The notes under the pieces are model-generated. The model searched no databases, was not told the DNA's origin, and was given only the letters and a program-made list of their open reading frames with translations. Shown one piece after another: positions 31,733-42,729 of a stretch of 64,000 nt of DNA. This stretch comes from Adiantum capillus-veneris (Eukaryota > Streptophyta > Polypodiopsida > Polypodiales > Pteridaceae). A program made the position numbers and the translations under genes. Every line of letters starts with the position of its first letter. The stretch's first letter is position 1. Location: NCBI GenBank assembly GCA_014529385.2, contig CM043969.1, positions 72,992,176-73,056,175 on the forward strand, written 5' to 3'.

Positions 31733-32820
31733 AGATGGGGTCCCAATCAACCCTCTCAAGGGCCCCATACACTTTTGCCGATGTGGTATTTTCTTTCGAT
31801 TGCGCAAATGGAATGTATACACATGCACTTGAGGGGTCCCAACTAACCCCCTCAAGGGCCCCCCACATTATTGCCGATGTGGTATTTGCGTTCGATTGCA
31901 TAAATGGAATGTACACACATGCACACCTCAAGTGCACACTCTACCGACTCAAATGGTGAATGTCGCCGCGGTAACTCCTCAAGACTCCTTCTCGATGTGG
32001 GATTGCGTATGGCCACCAACAGGAAGATATGGGTCTGAATTGTGCTCCCGATGTGAGAGGAATGAAGGGCTGAAAACACAGAGGAATGAGGCTCGATGGG
32101 CTCCGAATTACCGGGCTGCAACGGAGAGGCTACCGACACTGCAGATCCAAACCAATCCGGCAAGGGAAGGGCTGAAATCTGAAAAGGCGAGCTGATCTGC
32201 AATAATGGGGGTGGCGGTAGGGCTGAAAGCTGCAAACGCTGGCTGATCTCTGCCCAAAACGCCAGGCTAATCTGGAACTTGAAATGAATCTAGAACTTTT
32301 GCTAGCGCTTCCTTCATTGATGCCAATCGATGGACCGATGGGTTTCTTTTATAGGCCAATTTATAGGTTATAAACTCCTTTAGGCTTTAGGTAGGACAAA
32401 ACCTCTGCCACTTCCTACAAATAAATCATAACAATGATTTATTAATAAATTTGACCAAGGGGGTAGTTTGTGGGCGAAACTGTTGCACATCTGCCCACCT
32501 GGGAATTCGATGGACAAGGGGAATGGCTCGGTGGATTTCTCTAACCTAAAACTACATACATGTCATGCCAGATGCCCACCTTAGTGTATTAACATCTGTT
32601 AGAACGCGTGTACAAACCATTTATGCAAGAGGGTTCCAAAATTGGAAAACTTAACCTGATGGACTCATCCGGACATGCAGGTTCTGCGAACACGGTCGCA
32701 AAATTTCCGGTACTAATTCTTTTAAGATTCTAGACACTAGGAAGAATTGGGAAATTGGCTCTAGAAGTTGATGAAGCATGTCCACGTGGCGCGCACGCGC
32801 ACACACACACACACACACAC
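31670..32820 (-). repeat. LTR-like sequence (family C), left copy
   Basis: GA tract to 31731, then two diverged copies of a block containing 'ccctctcaagggcccc' and 'gccgatgtggtatt' (31737 and 31833). Then comes an LTR body with 'ctgatct' words, and 32455-32800 homologous to the 3' LTR at 26827-27199. It is probably the rest of the 5' LTR broken by hAT copy 2. Confidence 0.6.
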
Positions 32821-33778
32821 AGAACGAGACCCTATGGTTGGTCCCAACCATCCCTCTCAAGGGACCCCCACACCGTTGCCGATGTGGTATTTGCTTTTGA
32901 TTGTGTAAATGGAATTTACACACATGCAATACCTCAAACGCGGACTCTCTTAACTCGAAGGAGAATGTTGCGCGGTAACTCTTCCAAGTGAAGCACTCGG
33001 GGGTGGATTTGATGCACCCTTGGATCCTTCTCGATGAGGGTTGCTGATGGCCACCAAAGGGTAGATCTAGGGCTGATTTGCACTCTCGATGTGAGAGGAA
33101 TGGAGTAAAGGCTGGCTGCAAAAATGTAGAAGATCTGACGCAATTAAGCAAGGCTGAAAACGCAGAGGATGATGGAGCAAATGATGGACAACGATGGGAG
33201 CACTCGATACGGCAAAGGAATGGCCGAGGAGGTTCAATGGGCTGTCAAAGGCCCGGGCTGCAGCGATAACTTTGCTTTAGCAAACGGGATGCTTTTCTAA
33301 CAAGGAAAAGGGTTGAAATCCAAAAACATTGAGGCTGCTGGGCTGATCCGGCTCTTGTTTGTGATGGGAAGCCGAAATGCCAAGGTTGTAGATGCACAAA
33401 CGCTGGGCTGATATGGTGCTTTGCACTTTTCATGAAAAACGCTTGTTGAAGTGCTTCCTTTATACTAACTTTTGAGTGCCAAGTCGGGAAAGTGTGCAAA
33501 TGTGCGCACATGGGAGTTTTCGAGCGATAGCTCACTGTTCTATGAACCATTTGACAAGAGAACTGGGCCGACACGTTCCTCTAGCCTAGACCTACATGCC
33601 GTCAAAATGTGTGTACAAACCGTTTGTGCAAAAGGGCTAATCCTAATGGACTTGTTCGGACATGTAGGTCCTGCAAGCAGGTTCACAATATTGCCGATAC
33701 TAATCCTCCTAGGCTCTGGAAGTCGATGAAGCATGTCCACGTGGCACACAGAGCCATGTGCACGAGACTGTATCACAT
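32821..33778 (-). repeat. LTR (family C), right copy
   Basis: It is colinear with 31737-32800 ('ctctcaagggacccccacac', 'gatgtggtatttgct', later 'gtgtacaaaccgttt', 'gatgaagcatgtccacgtgg'). The minus-strand start TGTGATACAG is at 33778, directly against a truncated integrase. The boundary with the left copy falls in a CA microsatellite at 32803-32820. Confidence 0.65.
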
Positions 33779-34646
33779 ACTAAGCTTTGGAAAAAGCCTA
33801 TCCTTACTCTTGTGCTTTCGCAGTCGTGCTTTTTCAAACCAAAGTAGCACCCAGTCATTCTCCTTCAATTGCAAGTTATGATAATACTTGTCTGCTGCCT
33901 TCTTATTCCGTGCTTGAGACTTCTCCAAAGCCTCCCGTACCTTCACAAAAGCAGTGTCTAGATTATGTGTGTATTGATCCGGTTCAAAAATCTTGTCGTC
34001 GTGCTCAAAATTGGTGGAACCTTTCTGGCACCCTCGACGACTCAAATGGCACCTTCCGCATAGATGTATGAATCGTATTGTTGTCAGCAAACTCCACAGA
34101 TGCAAGTAGTTCTCCCACTGAGTGTTTTGATCAAAGATATATGACTTCAACAAGTCCAAAACCACTGAATTGGCTATCTCTGATTGCCTATCTATCTGTG
34201 GATGAAACGAGGACGAGAATTTAAGCCGTGTGCCTATATTCTCCCACATTGCTCTCCTAAACATGCTCATAAATAAGGGATCTCTTATCTAAAACTATAG
34301 ATTTAGGCATATCATGTAATCGAAAAATGTGTGAGACAAACAGCTTGGCCAAATGAGCGGTTTTCAATGTCTTCTTTATTGGAATGAAGTAAGTCTGCTT
34401 GCTGAATCTGTTGACAATTGTCCAAATGCCATCATGCTCTATCTGAGGCTTAGAAAGATCGAAGATAAAATCCATTGTCATACTCTCCCAAGGTTGATGT
34501 GGAATAGGTAAAGGCTGGAGGAGTCTTGGTGCTTTTTGTCTGTGGAACTTGACCTTTTGACACACCAAAGAAGTGCATACAAACTCATACACATCCTTTT
34601 TGAGGTGAGGCTGGTAGAAATACTTTTCTAGTCCTTTCAAGGTACT
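33773..34646 (-). pseudogene. chromovirus integrase fragment
   Basis: The minus strand reads EKYFYQPHLKKDVYEFVCTS, VCQKVKFHRQKAPRLLQPLP and MTMDFIFDLSKP, then a shift near 34270. FSSSFHPQIDRQSEIANS and DWVLLWFEKARLRKHKSKDR end at KLSM, exactly where the LTR begins; the relative at 6880 continues RYYGPFQV. The core Asp-rich motif is degraded (VLDKRSLIYEH). It is the same family as 5990-6978. Its upstream side is cut by the LINE 3' end. Confidence 0.88.
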
Positions 34647-35945
34647 CTTTTTTTCCCGAGAAAAAAGATCCTTTCATTAGTTAATAAAACTACCCATAGG
34701 GCTACAAACCACCTCTAATAATGAGGGCTACATCAAAAACATGGGGAGACTCTCCCAATGACGAAAGAAGTATGTACAATGAGGGCTAGATCACGAGATG
34801 GGAGGAGGAAATAGCCACATTGGTGGCCGGTAGCGCCATTTGGGCACACGCTAGACTATGGTGAAGAAAGGCCCTGGGCGCCAAAGGCTCAAGAAAGCCT
34901 CTCAACGCTCTCGCATGCGGTCGGAGCTGCCTTGAAGTCTCTCAAACTGACCCCTAAGTGTATGAATTAGCTCCAGCCAAAAGTCACGAACAGTCTTTGT
35001 CGGAGGAACATGGCGAGCCTCAAAGATGCGGAAATAGCGAGCCCATCAGATAAACCAGAGTGTCAGGTCATAGACGAGTTTCCAACACCACTCTCTATCA
35101 CTACAGCACTCTTGAGGGTTGAGCTCTGTGGCAAGCTGGAGGGTGGGTCGACCCCCCCTGAATCACTATCATCCTGTTGGTAAAAGCTAATTCAATGGAA
35201 CGTAGGGCCCGAAGTGTATTGTCGGGCTGGCATCAGCCGAAGAACCCGAAGCCAAACCTGTTGAGCCATGGGGCAATCTCACAAACAAAGACGTTGACTC
35301 TCCAAAGGATGACCACAAGCTGCACATGCTCCCGAGAATCCAGTGTGTACTAGCCAACTCCCAACTGCTGTAGCTTTGTGTGCAACCAGCCATTGAAACA
35401 TAGTAACTCGCCTCGGCTGCCTGTTGTCCCACGCTCCCAGAAACTTGACAAGAACTCGATTGTGAGACCCTCCTCCTACCAGTGAAGAGTTGCAGTAGGG
35501 CGAGCCTCTCTTCGTGCTGCCAGTATGTGACGCCCTAAGCAAGCATTGTACCAAAGCAGTCCCTGGGTGATCGGCTGCAGAGAAAGGATCTCATTGGAAC
35601 CACTCTCCTGTCCCACTGCACTTGTGACAGAGGGCGACTCTCCCAGGCCCAAAGCCACCAGTGTTCTGTCTCAAGATCTGCTGGGTCAAGACCTATGACA
35701 GGGGTCTTTTCACGGATGCCCACAACTTGCATCCTTGAAAACAGCACTCTGCAATCAATGGAGCCTTTACTGAGACCTTGTGAAGGCAACCCTCTCCCTG
35801 AACCTCAAAGAACATGTGGGGTATTGACTTCGAGCAAGATCGAACTGCAACAAGGACCTCCAAGCTCGTGAAGGCCCCCATCAATCTGGGAGCTGCTGTC
35901 TCTAGAGGAGTAAGCCACTCAATTGGTATAGCCTCTATAATATCT
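34647..35945 (-). mobile_element. LINE (L1 type), 3' part, inserted next to chromovirus integrase
   Basis: The 3' terminus on the minus strand is AAAGGATC, six T, CTCGGG, then an A-rich tail against the integrase at about 34646, like the plus copy's end at 26826. The ORF2 tail contains RRVTMFQWLVAHKATAVGSW and the zf-RVT Cys/His residues (CAACGHPLESQRLCL). The left half ends at TSD ATATC (35941-35945) where a Ty3 element is inserted; the LINE resumes at 43871. Confidence 0.88.
35187..35885 (-). pseudogene. LINE ORF2 C-terminal region
   Basis: Overlapping short frames match the plus-strand LINE: MMGAFTSLEVLVAVRSCSKS, IPHMFFEVQGEGCLHKVSVK, GLDPADLETEHWWLWAWESR, then TMFQWLVAHKATAVGSWLVH and HPLESQRLCL. 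Several indels separate them. It would encode the region between RT and the zinc-binding tail of ORF2p. Confidence 0.8.
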
Positions 35946-36109
35946 GTAGCGGAGATAATGTTCGTGCTCTCTACATTGGGTGCTCCTCAATGCAGTGTGT
36001 GTGAAATCTCACTCCAACACAATGAAAACACAGACGACAGTGAATAACATAGCAAAACACGACTCAGCGGTAGAACGTCCCATGCCAGTGATATTGTAGC
36101 CGTGCTACA
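35946..36109 (-). repeat. 3' LTR of the gag-protease element, internally deleted
   Basis: 164 bp, TGTAGCGGAG to GCTACA. It aligns to the 580-bp LTR at 43291-43870 at both ends but lacks about 410 bp between 'agtagaac' and 'cccatgcca'. Confidence 0.85.
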
Positions 36110-36707
36110 CGTTTCTCGCCACAAGACCACTCACCGTCCCAATAAGAGAAACACTGAAACTAGAAAGAACATTGAACTAGCAGAAAAATGCAGCTCCATT
36201 TGAAGAAGTTGATGTTTGGAGAAGATACTGAGTTTCGAGGAGGAAGAGACCAATGATAGTTGCAGAACATAATGAAGTATGGACAACCCTTCCACAATGA
36301 GATAAGCTAGGACACAATTGAGAGGTGAATTGCACAGTCTAGTCTCCTGCCACAATGAGAAAAGCTGTACAGAAAGCAAGAAACTGAAGAAGGCCCAAGA
36401 CGAAACAAAATCCAAGGAAGGCACAAAAGCTAGTGTAAATGCAGCCAAGAGGAGGAGGAGGAGGGGGTCCGGTGGCTACCAAGAGTCATCTTTCCCGATA
36501 GAATTTTTCGAAAAGATAGAGGCTAGCAGTAGGTAGGGGCTAGAGGGAAGAGCTGGGTAAGGGCTAGAAAGATACACTTCCTTGAAGTAGTGAAAATAGG
36601 GACAACCTTTAAATTCTACCGACTGTGAGGTCAAAGTTTAAAGCTTTTGCCGATAATTACTCTAGAACTTGTGTAAACTTGCCGATTAAGCAACCTCAAA
36701 ATCTAAC
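36110..36707. other. 3' internal region of the gag-protease element, no gene seen
   Basis: The region holds one minus-strand frame (36131-36448) with hydrophobic stretches but no recognisable motif. Position before the 3' LTR suggests untranslated or deleted pol territory. Confidence 0.45.
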
Positions 36708-37830
36708 CTAGATTTTGGAATTGAAGCTGGTGGAATACATTGACCCCGATTTTTTTCCAAGACTGCCTAACAGTGAGCGAGGGTGAGGGGGGAGGGGGAA
36801 GGGGAATGGGGGGTGGGTAGGGTGGGGAGGGGTGCTGGGTTGGGGTGAAGTGGATTGGGTAGGGGCGAGGGAATTGGAGAGGGGCGAGTGTAGGGGCGAA
36901 TGTAGGTTGGGTAGGGGTGAGGGGGGGCTAGGTTTAGGGTAGGGGAGAATGTAGGAGGGTAGGGGCGAGGGGGGAGGGTAGGGGCTAGGTGAAGGAGGGT
37001 AGGGGCGAGGGGTAAGGGAGGGGTGGGGTGAGGGAAGGGGCAGGTAGTGGCTAGGAGAGGGACAGTGAGGGCTAGGAGAGGGACAGTGAGGGCTAGGAGA
37101 GATGGAAGGATAGAGCGAGGGGTGTGGTGAGGGACGATAGAGGGAGAATCTGCAGTTACTTGTAGCCATCCTTGGAGAGGTAAGTCTCGACTTGATCGGA
37201 TAGTCAGACACATCGGAGATTGCGGAATTGACGAATTCATGCAAATGAGATTGCACTTTGCTTGGCGTTACACTATCATGGACATTGAAAGCTGGGCCAT
37301 TCTCAGGCAAAGAGTGAATAGAGACCCCATAACAAGGCGTTGACTTGGTAGCTTCCAACGACTCCAGCAGATCATCTTCTGACCCGTCAGGTGGAGTCGG
37401 TTGTTCAATTTCAGGGTTGGATTCCATCGACAAAGAAGTATGCTGCACTATTGGATCTATCCCTCCCTCAAGTGGAATGGGTTTCATTGGGGAATTGGGA
37501 GTATGGATCCTCATTGCATCATTTCCCAAATCATGTAATGCTTTAGTCTGCCGAAACCATGGCCTGCCGATGAGCAAGGGGAATCCCTTCAACCCTGGGA
37601 AGACGAACCGCGACAAAATCTAGGCTAAATGTGAAGTCCTGCACTTGCAGAGGCACCTTGTCGACTATTCCCAAGGGGTAAACGGTTCTCTGGTCGGCCA
37701 GAGTCATCGTGAATGGAGCGGGCCTAGTAGGCTTGAAACCCAATGCCAGCATAGTGACTTCAAGAATCAAGTTGATGCCAGATCCACCATCAACTATAAC
37801 ACCTGAAAAGTGTTGTCCTAGAATAGACAC
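36708..37830 (-). pseudogene. retropepsin-like domain with a Pro/Ser-rich extension
   Basis: A first frame (37830-37543) has FSGVIVDGGSGINLILEV, the retropepsin active-site region with D-G-G-S in place of D-S/T-G, and ADQRTVYPLGIVDKVPLQVQ. A second frame (37616-36708) continues VFPGLKGFPLLIGRPWFRQT, typical of the protease end, then about 130 residues of Pro/Ser/His repeats (SPSPHCPSPSHYLPLP) encoded by the C-rich strand. It is not a cell-wall protein: there is no signal peptide and it is in frame with the protease. The repeats look like an expanded low-complexity tract. Confidence 0.75.
36780..37145 (+). repeat. G-rich low-complexity tract (GGGGCGAGG/GGGTAGG units)
   Basis: About 365 bp where the plus strand is nearly all G, A and T with many GGG-GGGG runs (such as 'ggtaggggcgagggg'). 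Many runs of three or more G within short spacing could form G-quadruplexes. Confidence 0.85.
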
Positions 37831-38207
37831 TGTAAGAAGAGGATTCTTGTATCAGCGAAAGGAGCAGCAAGAGAGGAGATCATGTAAGACTCTGAGGGCT
37901 GTACAGGGAGGTGCCTGCCATAAGGCCCTGCACCCGGGTACAAAGACTAAATGATTGTAAGGGTGTCACTTCTTAGATTTGCATCTGTCGTAAAGAGAGA
38001 CTTGCTGACAGGTGTTCCTCAGGATAGTTTCTGTTGTAGGCTTCTCGCTTTTGGTCAAGGCGTGTTCTAGGACTTTGATCTGTTGCAACTCAGCAACTGC
38101 TTCCAAGAAGGCCCCATCAATATCAAATAGCATATAAGTCGGTCGATTGTTGGCACCCAGGGGTGGCTTGTTAGATGTTGCAGACAAACTAGGTTTTTGA
38201 GGAGGAA

Positions 38208-38616
38208 TCAGAAGAGCCGGACCTTAAGACTGAGGCCTAAGGCTGCTCGATGAGTGAGGACACCAAATGGCTCCTCCACTTTCTGCACCCTATCCTTAGG
38301 TGTAACCACATGTGTAGAAGGTGACGGTTGAGGAATAGTGCTTACCACAATCAGGTTGATCTTTGAAAATGTGAACTCTTGTTGGTTTTGATTGAGGTTG
38401 GACGAGGTGGATGCCCGTTGCTTGGGACAATCTTTACTGTAGTGATCCTTAGCCTCAAGGCAACGATGACAAGGCGGAGACCCTTCGGGAAGGGACACTT
38501 GCTTTGGTAATGCCCATAGTCTCAACATATGTAGCACAAAATGGGGCGATTGGATGAACGAGGCGGGGGATGAGGTGGTTTCTGTTCTTGTTGCATGGGG
38601 GTGGAAGCTGAGGTGC
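38208..38616 (-). pseudogene. gag C-terminal part with zinc knuckle (gag-protease element)
   Basis: The minus strand reads RRVSALSSLP in one frame. In the neighbouring frame is a zinc knuckle CHRCLEAKDHYSKDCP (CX2CX4HX4C intact), followed by a Ser/Thr/Gln-rich linker toward the protease. The upstream gag half lies at 42230-42728, beyond the nested element. Confidence 0.8.
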
Positions 38617-38697
38617 CGAAAGAAATACTGAAAGGGGCGCCAAGGTTTGGGGCCAATACTCTCTGGGGTGGAATTCTGCCAGTCCGTGTCGCGCGTC

Positions 38698-38746
<49 letters not shown>

Positions 38747-38828
38747 TTCAATTGTTATTGAAGTTCTAAAAGTCTGTTTAGTCTGTTCCTGTTCTTTTCT
38801 ATTGGCATGTGGTGCTCGTCTTGTGATA
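38617..38828 (+). repeat. truncated 5' LTR with CT microsatellite
   Basis: It aligns with 42057-42229 ('ctgaaaggggcgccaaggtt', 'aatactctctggggtggaatt', CT tract 38700-38742, end CTTGTGATA). The first about 520 bp of the LTR are missing at the junction with gag. Confidence 0.82.
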
Positions 38829-38829
38829 G

Positions 38830-38841
38830 TGGTATCAAAGC
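38830..38841 (+). promoter_or_regulatory. primer-binding site (initiator Met-tRNA type)
   Basis: TGGTATCAAAGC lies one base after the LTR end. Confidence 0.88.
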
Positions 38842-39019
38842 ATCAGGTGTGTGCTTTTCTGAAAGCATACTGGTCCTAGAAAAGAGCAGACAGAGCTATT
38901 GGAATCTTATTTGGAGTAGCTTCGATTAGACACTCCCACCCTTACTTCATTGCGCATCGGGCGCGCTCCCGTCTTCGTCGCTCTGTCTTACAGGGCATAA
39001 GCCATAAAGGACCCAAGAC

Positions 39020-40607
39020 ATGGAACTCATGGATTCAGCAGAATATTTGCAGTTTCTGCTCAACGAGCTTCACGACATTCTTTCGCGGCATCCTCAGCAG
39101 AATCTTCCGATGCTGCAAAGTTCTAAATAATTTTTGAATTACATGTTACCCCCTCTGATGCCCCAAGTGGAACCTCCTCCTCTGGTACTAGAACGTACAA
39201 GAGCTTCCGATCGAGGGAGTCTTCAAAAATATGGTGCAACCATCTAACCTTGATCTAGACCCTGATCCAGTGCAACCGCCTTTGCCACCGCCATTGCTCC
39301 CACCACCACCACCACTTGGCTACAATGGTTGGGGCCCATATGGATACCCTTATTATCCATACCCGGGATATGTGCTTAACCAACCGAAAGATTTCAAAGA
39401 TGGCGGCACAACAATCGAATTTTTAACTTTTTCCGAGGTGAAAGATCGCAAGAAAGCATTGCAATTCCTATAGTAATTCGACAACATCTATGCTTTGGGA
39501 AACTATACAGAAGAATCCAAGATTTCTCGAGCAGCGGGATTTCTTAAAGATAATGCTATGGAATGGTGGAGTTCAATCACGACACAACCGCATACTCCAA
39601 GGACCCGACAAGCTTTAAAGACAGTTTTTGCACGTAGTTACATGACTTTGATATTTGAAGTCCGGATTTTGGTAGAGTGGGGCGACTTGAAAATGCTTGC
39701 CACCGAAACCATGGACGACTATAACCAAAGGTTTCTCGACGTGTACCTTCCGGTGTCCTTCTTTAAGTTCATTTCCTTGGAGGACCAGTGTGAGCGCTAC
39801 ACCATTGGGCTACCATCACCATTGTAGGAATATTGTCTCTCCAAGCAAGTTGCTACCATGCAAGAGCTTATGGAGCATGCCGCGGTCGGCTACAAGCTCA
39901 TGAAGGGAAAGTTGGAACCACAGAAGAACTCCCGGCAACAACGAACAAATTCTCGGGAATCCCGTGAAAACCAACCTCAACGGCCTCGTCTGACACACCG
40001 TCAATGAGACACCTTGTTACAAGAAGGCCGATGCTTCGAATGTTTCCAAACACGGCATATGTTCAATACATGTCCTGAGCGAGCCTCGATATCCTCAGTG
40101 CAACCTTCTGCTCCCACGGCAGACAGATCCCCGGGGCCACCTCCGACCAAGAGGGCTAGACCAGCTATTGGACTAGTACCCAATATTTATTGTATACACC
40201 TCGAGAGTTTTAATGAATTATGCAGAGCTTATGGAAAAGTCAACAACTTGAAAGCCCTTATTTTCTTTGACCCCGGAGCTATGGAGAACTTCATCCATCC
40301 AGAATTCTTAAAGCAGATGCACTTTGATTATGATGCAAAGGGTGGAGAAATTGAAGCTGAGCTAGCCATGAGGCAAACTCAGAAAGTGGTACCGCTCATT
40401 GGTGCTCTTCCAATGACTATACAAGATTCTCATGGAAAAGCCGATTTCCACATTATGAAGTTGGACAATTGCGACGTTCTCTTGGGCATGCTCTGGCACA
40501 ACAAGAATGATGCAACTCTCCAGGTTCGGAACCGAACCATCACCGTGATGCAGAAGGGTAAGCCAGTTGTCCTCAAAGTTCGGTTGTCCGAACAAAGCCC
40601 TGAATGA
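39020..40607 (+). pseudogene. gag-protease of the nested TR-GAG-like element
   Basis: ATG 39020 (MELMDSAEYLQFLLNELHDI) is stopped at 39128. The main frame resumes at about 39231 with a Pro-rich stretch, YNGWGPYGYPYYPYPGYVLN, then the gag domain (KALQFL, AAGFLKDNAMEWWSSITTQP, DDYNQRFLDVYL), knuckle CFECFQTRHMFNTC, and protease ALIFFDPGAMENFIHPEFLK with CDVLLGMLWH. In-frame stops are at 39471 (TAG), 39825 (TAG) and 40005 (TGA). It ends VRLSEQSPE at 40605-40607. The region is homologous to 3060-4400 of the chromovirus, with the same unusual DPGA protease motif. Confidence 0.88.
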
Positions 40608-41537
40608 CCTCTCTAGTTATTTTCTAGTTAGATACTTTTGAACATTTTATGAGAAAGTATTGTTTGAAGTTTGTTTGAAATGGATGCTTTCTGTTTTAAA
40701 CCTGACAATTTGTCGTGGTGCGTATTGGAATTGTTTGACTGTGGTTTTAATATTGGTTTCAATGATTGGTGATTTTACTGTCGGGTGGAGAAGTGAGAAA
40801 TATTGTTTTGGTATTGTTTGAACCTCGGAACGACGCAGGCCGATGCCTAGGGAGCGTTTCGTTGCATGTTTAAAAACCTCGGAATGCCACATGCCGATGT
40901 TTAGGGAGCGTTCCATTGTATGCTAGAAAACCTATGAACGATGCAAGCCGATGCCTAGGGAGCATTTGATTGTATGCTTGAACCTCCAAGCGACGCAGAC
41001 TGCGGTCTGGGGAGCGTTTGGTTGTATAGTCTTTTGAGCTCATGGCCCGGACCTTTTTAGGTTATTTGCGAAGGGAGTGATGAGATAGTCGTTGAGTAGC
41101 TTCATATTGCAGACCATTTGTTTCAGCGGAGTGCTCAGCGGCGCTGTTTGTTGTGTCTTGTAACATGCATATGTAAGCATTTGTGTTGCATTGTGATGTG
41201 CCAACTATTGACTATTCCTAATTGGATGAGATTGCCTGGGTATGTAATTTTAGTGCATCAAGACACCTGCAAAAGATCAGTGCGGTCTGGGTGTGATGAC
41301 TAATTTTACTAAGCCGAAATATCAAGAGTTCCGATCTGGACGAAAGGAGAAGCCAACTCCTTGATAAAAAGAGCCGAAAGGAGAAGCCAACTCCTTGATC
41401 AAAAGAGCCGAAAGGAAAAGCCTGCTCCTCAACCAAAAGAGCAAATTGATTGTCTCTCGGAAATTTTTGAGCTAACTTGAGTTGTTTTGCAGATATGCTG
41501 TAATCGTGGACGATTACTCTCTTTCAAGAATGGGAGA
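40608..41537 (+). other. non-coding 3' region with two tandem repeat arrays
   Basis: There is no pol coding. Array one is four about 54-bp units starting 'aacctcggaacgacg' at 40821, 40875, 40929 and 40981. Array two is three 34-bp units starting 'gaaaggagaagccaac' at 41342, 41376 and 41410. A polypurine tract 'caagaatgggaga' precedes the LTR. Confidence 0.85.
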
Positions 41538-42229
41538 TGTCACAAACTGTTGACGTGTCAAGTCAGTGAAGAACAGAGCCAACCTTTAGATCACAGCCGA
41601 GGGGCCTAAACCCTAAGAAGAGCAAGCAACAGCAGAAGAAGAAGTCCTACCAACTTATGGGACCCCGTCCGATGGGGCCCAAGTGGCATAAAGGAATTAA
41701 AATAAAGCAGGACCCACACCCACACACAAAGTTTTGCGCAATCAGCTGATGACGTGGCAGACTTATACGGACAGCCCGGATTTCGCGTTGGTTGATGACG
41801 TGGCAGACTTCTACGGACAACCCGCGTTTTGCGTTGGCAGTGCTGACGTTGCGGTGGTACAGATTTTCGCAAAACGCACTTGCAAATTTTTGGGCATTGC
41901 GTTTGGACCAAATGCTTTTGAGTTTGAAGGCTTTTCACTGAAACTGCTTTTCAAGCCAAGGGCCTTTAAATATGAGGCTAGGGCTCATTCTCTAGCATGC
42001 TTTCTAGAGAAGGTGCAGAGTCTCGAGTACCGGCTTGTACTTTGTTGATGCAATACAAAGAAGTACCGAAAGGGGCGCCAAGGTTTGGGGCCAATACTCT
42101 CTGGGGTGGAATTCCGCCACTCATGTCGCGTGTCATCTCTATCTCTCTCTTAGTTCAGTTGTTATTGAAGTGTTTAAAGTCTGTTCGGTCTGTTCTTTTT
42201 TATTGGCACGTGCTGTCCGTCTTGTGACA
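41538..42229 (+). repeat. 3' LTR of the TR-GAG-like element (family B)
   Basis: 692 bp, TGTCACAAACTGTTGACG to CTTGTGACA. It has a duplicated 'gatgacgtggcagactt' (about 41747 and 41793), TATA-like 'ctttaaatatgagg', and the 'agtaccgaaaggggcgcc' R region. Confidence 0.9.
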
Positions 42230-42728
42230 GACTCTCTCTGAGTTTTTGTTGAGAAGTCTTGGAAAGAGCCTTCTCTACCCACTTCTTGACCATGACTTCT
42301 CTTGGTTGTTGAGGAAGCTTTGCGACTAGAGACTTTGTCCTTCTCATGAGTTCTAGAGAAGTCTCATGCGACTGAAGCATGAGGTTGGCCAATTCATCCA
42401 AAACCTTTTCTTGGGAGTCTCCTGGCTTGAAAGCCTCACAGAACTGCCTTCGTAACGTGGCCCAAGTCGTAAAATGGTTCTCAGCAAACTAATTGTACCA
42501 TTTATCAGCTAAGCCATCCAAGGTTGAAGGGAAGAGCACTAGGTAAGCGTCTTCTCTGTTGAGCTCACGACCCCTACAGAGGGAGACAAATCTCCTAGCA
42601 TGGTCGTCTGCATCCTCTGTGGAAAGTCTTTTGAAAGTCGGAAACTTTATATTCACCTTAGCCAGGACGCTGGTGAGCCCCTCCATGGCTGCCTGTACAA
42701 GAGCTTGGTCAAGAGCTTGTTGTAGCAC
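42230..42728 (-). pseudogene. gag N-terminal/central part (gag-protease element)
   Basis: Two minus-strand pieces in one frame are separated by a stop near 42488. The first is AAMEGLTSVLAKVNIKFPTF, DADDHARRFVSLCRGRELNR, TLDGLADKWYN. The second is FAENHFTTWATLRRQFCEAF and LDELANLMLQSHETSLELMR, ending at the insertion point of the nested element at 42230. The pattern ...A..WY..L......W..F...F is that of Ty3 gag capsid domains. Confidence 0.85.
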
Positions 42729-42729
42729 A

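Larger units (their letters stand above)
38617..42229 (+). mobile_element. gag-protease-only LTR element (TR-GAG-like), family B LTRs
   Basis: Truncated 5' LTR (38617-38828), primer-binding site (38830-38841), gag and protease in one frame (39020-40607), about 930 bp of non-coding DNA with two tandem-repeat blocks, polypurine tract (41525-41537) and a 692-bp 3' LTR. RT and integrase are absent. It interrupts the gag of the surrounding minus-strand element. Gag-only LTR elements moved by helper enzymes are known in plants; a deleted full element is the alternative. Confidence 0.82.

Noticed and set aside
36930-36990. Interstitial telomere repeat
   Set aside because: Only one TTTAGGG-like word occurs among GGGTAGG variants, with no regular array.
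36708-37616. Extensin-like or hydroxyproline-rich cell-wall protein
   Set aside because: The Pro/Ser repeats follow retropepsin sequence in the same frame, there is no signal peptide, and they are encoded by a low-complexity tract.
40821-41441. CRISPR-like arrays
   Set aside because: The repeats are contiguous without unique spacers, lie inside an LTR element, and the DNA is eukaryotic.
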